In this document: one piece after another, positions 10,455-19,802 of the stretch
Layout: each line of letters opens with the position of its first letter
Position numbering within the stretch: position 1 is the stretch's first letter
Assembly (NCBI GenBank): GCA_045837725.1
Contig: JBEWZL010000018.1
Coordinates: forward strand, 1-47,469
Direction of reading: 5' to 3'
Length of the DNA: 47,469 nt
From: Vermamoeba vermiformis
Taxonomy: Eukaryota; Tubulinea; Echinamoebida
The notes under the pieces: model-generated
Told to the model about the DNA's origin: nothing
Databases searched by the model: none
What the model saw: the letters and a program-made list of their open reading frames with translations, nothing else
Position numbers and translations under genes: made by a program

Positions 10455-11043
10455 TTACAAGATCTGAGTGATGTCGAAGTTGGAGTAAGTGCTCATCCAC
10501 GAGTAGAAGTACTTGGGAGTGACGTAGAGGTACATGCTGCCGTCCTTGAATTGAATGCACTTGGCGTCATCAACTTCGCCGGATGTGACCAAGCTGAGAA
10601 TGATCTTCTTGTTGGGCGTGGCTTCAACAATGGCCTCCTTGATCATATCGTCCTTGCAGTTCTTTTCGAACCTAATAATTAAATATACGTAAGTACTAGT
10701 AATATTGAAATTTATCGGTAATAGTTTTTGTCGAGGCACATCCACACAAAATTTTATGCACGAGCTTGTTATATAACGTGACTGATTATTAATTATGATA
10801 TACTTACAGTTGGGCAACGTGGGAGAGATAGCCGTCGTCCTTGTAAAAGCCTTCACCAACACGCTCGTGGGTAGGAGCTGCGCCCTTGATCAAACCAATG
10901 ACAAAGTCGTCGAACTTGGGCTCGATTTCGAAGGTGTAATCGACGCCAGTAGAAGCCTTAATCTTAGCGAGAAGGGCAGGTTTGTTTGCTTCAGCGTCAC
11001 GAAGGTTCTTCTTGTGAGCGAGGGTGACTTTTGCTTCGGCCAT
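10455..11043 (-). CDS. Unrecognised 150-residue protein, family copy 4
   Basis: Exons 11043-10808 and 10671-10455, intron 136 nt at the shared site. It starts MAEAKVTLAHKKNLRDAEAN and ends in NFDITQIL. Exon 1 is closest to copy 2, exon 2 to copy 3, so the copies may have exchanged segments by gene conversion. Same conserved blocks, strong codon bias, no recognised domain. The gene stands alone with its own TATA promoter, so this is a set of separately transcribed paralogues and not an operon. Confidence 0.85.
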
Positions 11044-11094
11044 TTTTTCGTTGGATTTGGTAAGTTGTTTTGTTGTTGTTCGTTCTTTAGTTTT

Positions 11095-11160
11095 GAACTG
11101 AATGAATAGACTAGCGCAATAAATCGTTATTTATACCTGGTTCTTCCAGCAATTATCTTA
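11095..11160 (-). promoter_or_regulatory. Three-part promoter of family copy 4
   Basis: On the minus strand: TAAGATAA (11153-11160), 17 bases, a TATAAATAA box (11127-11135), about 20 bases, TTCATTCAGTTC (11095-11106). Sequence upstream to about 11180 matches copy 2 closely. Confidence 0.8.
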
Positions 11161-11240
11161 GGATTTGTAATTTCAATCGTTCAAGCTACTAAGCCTTCCG
11201 TCACTTCCAGAAATGTGATTCAATCAGAAAAAAGTACGAA

Positions 11241-11551
11241 GTGTTGGTCTTTTCGTGTCTAGCCTGTAGATCCTGATGCATCCACAATTAAATATAAGAT
11301 GTTAGATCATTAGCTCCACACATCGAACCAGTTTGTAACGGTGCGGATCTCGTTACGAAGAATTCGTAATTTGAACATTCAAAGCTTTTTTCCAATTACT
11401 TGCAGGTGTTGGTCTTAGTTCGTAGATCGTTATGTAACCAGAATTAAATATGACGCTAGCTCATGAGGTTGAACCAAATTGTAACGGTGCGGATCACGTT
11501 AACGAAGAATTTAATTTGAACGTTCAAATCCCTTTTTCCTGTTATTTGCAG
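11241..11551 (+). repeat. Diverged tandem duplication of about 150-165 bp
   Basis: Unit A (11241-11405) and unit B (11406-11551) both begin GTGTTGGTCTT, contain TTGTAACGGTGCGGATC followed by CGTTA(A)CGAAGAATT and TTTGAACRTTCAAA, and end in a T-rich tract and TTGCAG. GTAACG and CGTTAC in unit A form a possible 6-bp hairpin. A weaker match to the GTAACGG part lies in the intron of family copy 2 (near 7664). No protein is encoded. Confidence 0.7.
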
Positions 11552-11852
11552 GTAATAGTATGACGGATCCAAATTTTAAAAGGTTTGGAACCACCAGCCA
11601 AAGCGACAGAATCTTATGGAACTCGCAAGTCCCGTGCAGATTTTCGAAACAAAACAAAACATTTTACTTAAAATAACATAGTAACATAAACCACGTATTA
11701 ACTGGTTATATAATAAATCAAGAAATGGTAAGTAGGAGCTTGCAACGGTGAGTGCTGTCTCGATCCTTAATGTCAAACTTAGGATAGAGTCTAATTAATA
11801 ACGTTAGCACGCGCATAATATTTGCATAATTTTAATAAAATTAAAATGCTAG

Positions 11853-12152
11853 GATTTAAGGCCGCCGGAGATCATCCAACGGATTTTAGATTTTTCGGAT
11901 GTAAAATCGAGACTGAATTCTCGCTTGGTTTGCACTCAATGGCGAGATATTGCAGTACTAAATAATTTCGTTATAAATTACACCACAAGAGAACAAGTAT
12001 TACAGGTCATAGAGCAAATGTCGAAGTTGACACATCCGATCGGTCTTACTTTTGCCAAAACAAGGTTCAAAGAGAATGGACCGTCGGATCAATTCACAGA
12101 ACTATTGGAAATATCTCGTTTGACGAACTTAACTAGTTTGCCGGCACTTTAA
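11853..12152 (+). pseudogene. F-box gene fragment
   Basis: A frame that starts after a likely splice acceptor (GCTAG at 11848-11852) encodes LRPPEIIQRILDFSDVKSRL followed by LVCTQWRDIAVLNN, a clear F-box. It then runs into the start of an LRR-like stretch (LTNLTSLPAL) and ends with a stop at 12150-12152. F-boxes bind Skp1 in SCF ubiquitin ligases, with the C-terminal repeats choosing the substrate. Here the repeats are missing because the frame enters, out of phase, the 98-bp segment shared with the gene at 3295-4263. I see no start codon for the F-box; an upstream exon is likely but unresolved. Confidence 0.6.
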
Positions 12153-12232
12153 CTGAAGTGCTGCAGCCTTGCAGTCGTGCGTTGATCGGCATTGCTAGTG
12201 CTTTTATAATTACGGGCATTATTTTATTGTCA
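12135..12232 (+). repeat. 98-bp exact inverted duplicate, copy B
   Basis: Partner of 4147-4244. The flanking sequence differs on both sides; here the segment follows an F-box/LRR fragment and leads into a two-helix membrane protein tail. Confidence 0.9.
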
Positions 12233-12486
12233 GTGTATGCTAGATTTAATTCTTACCCTAATCCAGGTTAGTATCAATTTTTAAAAAGCAAAGCAAATCC
12301 GTTAACTTGCGGATGTCCAGCTAAAAATCAGCGTTTGCTGCAATATTCAATTTAATATAAGTGGTATTTAACATTATTTTTTGGTACAATTTAGATGCTT
12401 TCATAATTTCGGGCGGTGTTCTACTTGGTTTTGGCGGTTTGCTATTGGTGGTTGGAATTTCTTTGTTAATTTGCTCTCGAAAGTAA
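12135..12486 (+). pseudogene. Two-helix membrane protein, 5' end missing
   Basis: Exon 12135-12266 continues over a GT-AG intron into 12395-12486. The product has two hydrophobic helices: ALIGIASAFIITGIILLSVY and, after the intron, AFIISGGVLLGFGGLLLVVG, ending in LICSRK. Its first 98 bases equal the anchor of the LRR protein at 3295-4263. I find no in-frame ATG; a TAG lies directly upstream, in a context that could also be a splice acceptor (ACTAG). It is either an exon pair of a gene whose first exon I cannot see, or a duplicated tail now fused to the F-box fragment. Confidence 0.5.
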
Positions 12487-12538
12487 TATCCAATTTAATA
12501 GTAATAATAATGTAAATAAATGTAGTTAACTTTTATTA

Positions 12539-14778
12539 TTATTTTCTACGGAACATGTCAAAGACATTTTTAATCGTCGATTTTACCGTTGGTGTCACTA
12601 AACGAATAATAGTCGTTATTAAATAATACTAATAATAGAATTCAAATTTAACTGCCTCAACTTACCTCCGAGCTCATCCAAATACGCCAGTATGTTTACA
12701 TGACCTTTGCTCTTGGCTTTATGATACAGCTCGGGACTAAGCTTCATCTTACCACAGTGCACCATGTAACGCAACAGATCGACGTCATCACTGGTCGATT
12801 TATCGATGGCATCAGGTGACCACCGATCTTTTTATTGAAGAAAGTTAATGCACCGTGAAAAATGTCGAATGACACGTGTCACTTTTTGACACTTTGACAC
12901 TTTTGACTTACATTTGTGTTCGTGTGCGTATTTATAGCAAAGGGTATTGCCATATTCACAACCAATGGAGAATTTGATGCCTGTAGTTGAAAATTTAATC
13001 GCAATTAGTAGGAAGCGAAAATAACAGTTTTTCTGACACCAAATGTACCTTGCTTGAGCAACCAAGCCATTGACGACACATTCCTCGATTGAGTTGCAAT
13101 AACGACATGCTGTTCATCGAATTTAGCGCCGTGTTGTTTCATCCATTCAAGCACTTTGAGTGTTTCTACAGACGCAAGCGTGAGAGGTAGTCTCAACATG
13201 GAATCCTCGATCTCGAACTTCTCGATGTTGTACATGTACTCCAAAAAATCGACACCATAGCGATAGGTCAACCCCATTTCGACGTACTCAGCGTGAGTTT
13301 TTAATCTCGGTCCGAGATTTTTCTCCATGACGTACTTCACGCAATCAAAATTTGCACTAATAGCGGCCTGTAATACATCTATTCGATCTCCGTCTTCATA
13401 CTCTTTAGTATCAGTATCATAATGTTGCTCTTCAATGCACCACTTCAAAAATTCTAGATCTGCGGATTCGGCCGCTAAAGTGCCAAGAGCGTTGGGTCTG
13501 TTCACCTTGTTCACCATTGTTAAATACTCTAATATGTCCTTTTGAGCGTTTTCAGCTGCTCTTGAGAAGATTTCGGGCAATAAAACAGCGTCAGGTACAT
13601 GTTCCACGAGATATTTCAACACATCCAAAGATCCGACTGTTTCGACGGGGTATGGAATTTGCGCGCCATTCTCTATCAAGTATTTCAAGCAGTCTAAAGC
13701 GCCGTGTATTATTGCGTAGTATGCTGCTTCGCCACAAGGTGCACCGTTTTCATGGGCGTACTTCAACATCTCCAAGTCGTTCGCTTGCACTGCATTCTGG
13801 CTCGCGTAAGTCTTCCATTCGAGTCCTCGCTCATTCAGAAATTTCGCCGCTTCAAGGCTCCGAACAATGATGCAGTTCACGGGACAGCCTTCCTCCACGG
13901 CATATTTCAAGCACTCGAAACGATTGCAATTTGAAGCCATGTGTGGTATATTATCGTCCCATGGATATCCGTTCTCGTGCAAGTACTTTAAGACGTGCAC
14001 GTGTCCTGCACTAGCTGCAATACAACACAACGTTACGCCGTGGTTGGTCTTCATGTCAATCTTGTTGCTGATGTTCTCGAGACAGTACTTGAGCATTTCT
14101 AGGTTGCCAATGCGGGCTGCTTCATTAGCCACTTGTAGGTTCAATCGACATCCGTTATTTCGCAGAAATTTCAAGGCCTCAAGTTGATTGTTCACAGCAG
14201 CGGTGATTGCGAGATCTGTCGTGAAAAAGAAGTTCAACGACTTCAAATACTCCAAGCATGATATACTGCCAAGCTTGATGAAGTAAGCAGCGCATTCATT
14301 CTGATCGAGAACGAAGTGTTTGGGAAACGGATGCAGATCCAAGTGCGAGTTGAACAAAGACTTGCATGAAGATCGAAGCATTAAAGCATCGAAATGATTA
14401 GTGTGGCTTATGATAATCTTCATTATCTCATTTGGCACTCCTAACAAGCCCTGGCTATCCTAAAAAAATAAAATTAAATATTGAAAATTTCGCAAAAAAA
14501 TTGCCGTGGTGCTAGTTGCTATTAGGGCGCCAAAAATGAAACAACTAAATTAAATGACAAATTTATTGCCTACTGAAATTAAATTTCGGTTGATCGGGAA
14601 TAAAAATTACATTTTAAAATCCTTACCTGCGTAGCCTTGACCGGCCATCTGTGCCCTTTGCGTAAAGCTTTTTTCATTATAGGCGTGAGTGGTTGACTAT
14701 ACAGTAATAAATTCCAATGACCAAAATCCGTGCAATGTTGTTCCTCTATTGTGAGTTTGGGAACGAGCGACGTGTGTA
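12539..14778 (-). CDS. F-box/ankyrin-repeat protein, 5' end unresolved
   Basis: Exons (minus strand) 14778-14627, 14459-13049, 12980-12912, 12827-12666, 12597-12539 join in frame to about 617 residues. The first exon has a conserved-looking lead (LVPKLTIEEQHC, MKKALRKGHRWPVKATQ). The second opens with an F-box-like segment (VPNEIMKIIISHTNHFDALM) and then about a dozen ankyrin-type repeats with the pattern A-x-x-G-x-x-x-x-L-K-Y-L/A-x-E-x-G. This class, common in amoebae, social amoebae and giant viruses, is thought to link substrates to SCF ubiquitin ligases or to bind proteins. The start codon may be an upstream exon near 14780-14850, which I could not place. Products predicted from the large exon alone would miss both ends. 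Confidence 0.85.
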
Positions 14779-14913
14779 CTGAAAATGATGCCTATATTAT
14801 TAGCGATTCCTCCATATAAATTATTATTAGTATTAAGCAAAAAATAATTGATGACGGCAAAATTAAGGTTTTTATTGCAATAACTCGACAAAAAATCGTT
14901 CTTCAAATTCTGC

Positions 14914-15354
14914 TCAGATCTGGCGATAATCCGTCGGCGAAGGGTGACCGGAGACTCTTCTTAAGCCAATAATCGCGATACAAATTGAAACAGCAGCTAA
15001 TACGGCACCAGGAAGGGAGAATACGTAGCAGAGGTAGAGCAGATCGCCAAGCAGAGGACCAAACACGATAATATTGACGACGAGAGTGGCGATCCAAATT
15101 AATTCCAGTAAAATAGCCATAATTAACACCATGATCCAAATAGCAGGTTTGTTGAACGCATCCACACCCGGATCTTGAGCATTTTTCTTCTCTTTCATGA
15201 GCCCGACGAAGCTCATTACTAGGCCGGCAATAGCGCCACATCCAGCGATAAATAGGGCCATATGATATCCTACGATAAGGAGCTGCGGGATCCACACGGC
15301 GAGTTGAGCTAATCCAAGGAAGCCGCTGAGAATAACAAGACCTCGTAATTGCAT
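14914..15354 (-). CDS. Four-helix membrane protein, function unknown
   Basis: A single exon of 146 residues starting MQLRGLVILSGFLGLAQ. Four hydrophobic stretches are visible at about residues 5-25, 28-50, 70-95 and 97-130, joined by short loops; the loop after the second is basic and hydrophilic (MKEKKNAQDPG). The C-terminus is polar. The layout is that of MARVEL- or tetraspan-like small membrane proteins, but I see no diagnostic motif of either. Start chosen as the first ATG, which directly opens the first helix. No intron, unlike its neighbours. Confidence 0.75.
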   Translation of the reverse strand: MQLRGLVILSGFLGLAQLAVWIPQLLIVGYHMALFIAGCGAIAGLVMSFVGLMKEKKNAQDPGVDAFNKPAIWIMVLIMAILLELIWIATLVVNIIVFGPLLGDLLYLCYVFSLPGAVLAAVSICIAIIGLRRVSGHPSPTDYRQI

Positions 15355-15771
15355 ATTTGAAGGTTGTAATCAATTTCGAAGTGCTATATTAAATAACAAT
15401 AAATCGCTTCATTTTTAAATGTTTTCGATTCACAAATTTACATTCCTAAGAAAAGGATTTGTTGGTCCAGGCGAAAAGTGATTTTCGAAAATTAATAATA
15501 GGGAACCGATTACCTACATTGTGATAGATGAATCTAGAAGGTTGCATCGAAAATTTGGAGAAAGATTCAGATCTGGATTCAAGTGACCTGGGGTCCCCTT
15601 ATCCGAAACTATTTTGCTTTCAATAGAATAATAATATATTCTTTTACGTATTATTTAGCCGAATAAAGTCATAAATGTTTGCCGAACGTCGCGCTCCATC
15701 CAACACTTTTAAAAAAAAGTAATATCAAATAGAGCGTTTATAGCAATTCTGGAATTTAAATAATACTAGTA

Positions 15772-18055
15772 TTATATATTATTATTATTATTGCTTGGCT
15801 TATCTGGATAAATCGTGTCCAAACGGCTGTGCTCGATTCCTCGGTCAATACTGCCCACAGCAACAACATGCCACTTTTGATTCATAATCACGAATCGACC
15901 GCACGCGTCAGTATAATCAGGATTGCGTGTCGTAAGATTCAGCGTAGTAACGGGTGCTAGTGGCTGTAGAATAACTTCCGCTTTTTCACCTACATCCGAC
16001 GTCAGATCAGTTAACCCGACCAAATGCTTGGGTTTCAAAAATTTTCAATAAAATTATAAAATAGTACGAATATAATTATTAAATAATAACGAATCACTCG
16101 TCGATTCTTCCTACGGATCGGATCTGGATCCGGATCCAATTTTAATGACTAAATTTTTGCGCTACGTACCTTTCATAATACCAAAACATTTTCTCTCTTC
16201 TTTTAATGTCTTAATATCGAGCTCATTGCCATTTTTGTCCCACACAGTCAAAATTTTTGCAACAGTTATGCTAGCGCGAATGCCGAGACTATGAATTGCA
16301 CCATTATAGCCCTATACTCTAGTTAGCATTACCTTATTTGGTTATTGAAGTTAAATTTAATTACCTCCGTTATTAGGCCGTTCCATTTGTACTCTGGCAA
16401 AATGTCGCCAACGTTCAAAAGTACAGCGTGAAAGAGTTTGTTATATTGACCAGTGTAAAAATATTCTTTAGTTATCACAGTTGATGGATAACGAACGAAA
16501 TGATATTTCTGCAAATGTTAGTTGTCACATCTAGCCTGCTACACAAAAAAAGAATTACTCGTAATGGCGGACATTGGACACTCAAAGCAAGCGTTACGTA
16601 AGAACTAGAAAATATAGCATTAGTATTAACATAAGTACTTTTCAAAGGGATTGTGACTTACTTTGCTAAAGCCATTGAACGTGAATTGTGATTCGATTGG
16701 ATCGCGATGACTTGGGCTGGGACAAAATTTTTCCTGTCGTAATAACCGAAATAGCCAAATATAGCCTCTATGACGGGCAGCTTATTGACTCCTGTTGGAA
16801 AGACCTGAATGTTATCACCGACAGAAACGCATCCGTCTGTTCTATAATTAGTGGCAAGCAAAATATGACTTGTATCATACCAATTATATAAACACCAACG
16901 ACGTGCAGTCCTTTTTTGCTCAAATTCGGGAAATGTTTCACTATTGACGCGTTGAATTTTGTAAAGAGTTTGTTGATTGACGGAGCCGCTGGTTCATTTG
17001 CAACATGGTTCAAAACACTCCATAATCCCATGCCAGTATTGTACCACGTCATATTAGTGCTTGTATCACTAGTCATTGGTGTTGACATGCCCTGAATACT
17101 CATTGGAATGAAGTGCATGCGATCCAAGCGGTGAGCACCGATCACTTTGACCGCGACCTTTTTGATGCTGTCTACGCATTTGGTATACTCTGATATATTA
17201 ATTGATGTTAGATATAGTTAATAGCCGACATCTATAGTACTACCTTGCTCGCTATATTGTACTAGATCCATTTTGTTGATAACAAATATCCACTCAACAT
17301 TGCTAGTCAGCGCGTGGTACGTGACCAGATCTTGACGCAACTTTGCTTTGAATTGCTCTATATCACCACAAGCAACTACGTATATGATTGCTTGACACTA
17401 GCATTACAAAATTAGAACTGATTCAAGAAAGTTGGTACCGGCACATCCGTGGATGGCGCGTTGACTTACTGCTCCGCAATTGGCATACATCATCTTGACT
17501 TGGTTTTTCCTCGTAGAACCGTGCCATATATTCGCTCGAATGTTTTGGAGCTGAATTCCGTTGATCTGATAAGTATTATCGTTGACGAGTTTTAATGGCA
17601 GAGTTGTGGCTTCTTTTGCTATTGATAAATTTTTAATGCGTGCGGAAAAGTCTAATTCATCTTTTAGTCGGCTGTAGAGCGTTGTGCTTCCTAAATGTAA
17701 AATTATTAATTAAAATTTCTTCGCCTAGGTACAAATTTGCCGCCATATTTTACCGTTAAATATTAATGTAATACAATAATTATTGGAATTAAAATATTAC
17801 CTGCACCAGGTAAACCAGTAACAAGAATATTTAATGAATTAGGCGCTGCTAGCCCGTCCGATAGTGTGGCTTGAATCAAATTAGCAGTTGCTTTCGAGGA
17901 CCTAAATTATTATTATTAATTCCGTTAAAAGGTTAGTCGAACAAGTAAGGCAGATGTGCCTACCTAGCGAGGCTTCGGATAATTGTATTCAGTGGCAAAT
18001 AAGAGAAGATCTTTGAATTGATCTCTCTAGGTAATACGCTAAAATAAGAAGCCAT
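15772..18055 (-). CDS. F-box protein fused to an EF1A-like domain
   Basis: Exons (minus strand) 18055-17964, 17901-17801, 17690-17470, 17397-17244, 17189-16662, 16604-16559, 16508-16365, 16311-16170, 15989-15772; about 548 residues. The N-terminus is an F-box (LPREINSKIFSYLPLNTIIR). Then comes an EF1A/HBS1-like G domain: GLPGAGSTTL stands where GHVDHGKSTL is usual, so the P-loop Lys is Ser; the DxPGH of switch II is absent (HGSTR); NKMD is intact. Domain II (VSVGDNIQVFPTG) and domain III (GRFVIMNQKWHVVAVGSI) follow. EF1A family members carry aminoacyl-tRNA or act in ribosome rescue; this one probably cannot bind or cut GTP normally. Reading frame is lost near 16860-16863 (a run of four A, one base short), so it is a pseudogene or an assembly error there. 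Confidence 0.8.
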
Positions 18056-18193
18056 GTTCGTAGTGGTTACTTGTTAACGGCACAAATAAAATTCAGATGC
18101 GTTGCGATTCAATAATAGTTTTATTACTGGGATGGTGGACAAATGTTCCCAGCCACCCTGATTGCATGACAAAACTATGCTTATGACTATTAA

Positions 18194-18922
18194 TTAAATG
18201 TAAGTAATATCCCAGTGGTTGCTTTCACGAGCGTAAATGTTGCCAGCTGCGGATCTGTATTGTGCAGCACCATCAGAGCGACGACCAATGCTAGTAAAGG
18301 TACGGGTAATGTAGCTATCGATGCAGTTGTTCAAAGCAACGTCGACCTTGTAGCCATTCCAGTGAGACATAGCGTTAGGGCGGCCAGCATGACCAGTCTA
18401 TCGAACGAGAGCCTATTAATTACGGAATAAACAGCATAATAGTTTTTCTTTAGGTCATATTTAAAGAGTAAATCGAAGATAAGTTAAAAGTAACGATTTC
18501 AAGCGATTTTCGAATTGGTTTGACATTTGACCGTTTGATAAATCTCGTAGGAGGTTACAAAGTGCCACCATAAGGATATTAAATCAATTAATACTGACCT
18601 CAGTTCCTCCAGTAATGGTGATCGAGCAGCCTGAAGCGTGACGGAGAGTAATAACGCCAGTGATAGTTTGAACGCGGATGGTATCCAAAGAAGTGCAACG
18701 AGCGTTGTTTCTGTCGCTGCAACCTCCGCTCGATGATATGCCAATGCCTGTTGATGGATTAGTATCAAAATTGAATCAATTTCTGAATCCAAAAAACCGG
18801 ATGGTTTCAAACTTACCAGCGGCGCGAACGCGAGCTAGAGCTTCAGCATGGGATAGGCGTTGAGCATAAGCAATGGAAAAGATGGAGAGCAAGACAGTAG
18901 CATAAAAGATAGCGTATTTCAT
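18194..18922 (-). CDS. Secreted M15-like metallopeptidase
   Basis: Exons 18922-18817, 18747-18599, 18397-18194 give 152 residues. A signal peptide is clear (MKYAIFYATVLLSIFSIAYA). The mature part has SGGCSDRNNARCTS, GCSITITGGTETGHAG, SHWNGYKVDV and ESNHWDITY. This pattern is known from many small secreted fungal and bacterial proteins, and the His...Asp...His-Trp arrangement resembles the zinc site of M15 D-Ala-D-Ala peptidases; those cut bacterial peptidoglycan cross-links. The paired cysteines fit secretion. A role in bacterial digestion or defence is inference. Introns are 69 and 201 nt. Confidence 0.75.
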
Positions 18923-19802
18923 TGTTAGGCGTCGAATAGAGGATCGATCTATTGTTCTAGGTGCTGCGCAGTTCAAAAGTGAAGTAAAATGACAAATACC
19001 AGAGCGTCCGGGTAATTAATTGGACAATTAACGTCATTAATCATTATTGCACGCGTTGGAAAGCGATTCAATCATGGCAAAGTACAAAAAATCCCACGTT
19101 TGTGTTTTGGCGTATTATCTCATTCCGAAATGTAAATAAACAAATATCCACAATACGAACCTTATTTGTGCTATCTGGTATCTGGTGTTAAATGGCGATA
19201 GAACTGTACTAAAATAAGGTAAGATCGGATAGAATCAAATTAATTTACAACTGCTTTTCCTGTGATTATTGATAAAGAATTTTTCGTTTAATTTTTGAAT
19301 TGAATTTTTCCTATTTTTTTGGCTAGGGTATTTAAAAATTAATATTATTAAATATTTTTATGCAGATCAAGATTTTTATCAGCCTACCTTGGAGGAGAGA
19401 CAAACTACGTACGAGTTTACAAGAAATGACATATTTGATTTGGAGATTGTCCTTGATCTCCCGTCATGTTTGTTGCGATTAATGCTGAAAAATTGAGGCC
19501 TGCAAGCACGCATTTTCCTTCTCACCTTGCGATCAACTTAGATTTTCAATATTGTTCCAGGTACTAGACAATCTATTATAATAGATCTTCAATTGGGAGC
19601 ATCACAGACCAAAGTAAGTTTTGAGACACTAATCACTTTGAAGATTTTCTTAAATCGCCATAGCATATCTACGATATTAGGTGATCTCACAATAAGAGAA
19701 ACGGCAGATTCTAGAAATGGGGAAAAGGGGAAAAGGGGCCCGTGAGTTCAATCACCAAAATTTAAATAGCACAAACACCTAGACCATGAATAAGCAGCGA
19801 AG
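18923..19802. other. Intergenic region between divergent genes
   Basis: Upstream DNA of the secreted protein (minus strand) and of the P450 (plus strand). I see no exon, RNA gene or repeat. It is AT-rich in the middle (19250-19360). Confidence 0.5.

Noticed and set aside
12828-12909. Repeated GTCAAA/GTGTCA runs inside an intron of the ankyrin gene
   Set aside because: Short, low-complexity and only within one intron; no sign of an element or binding array.
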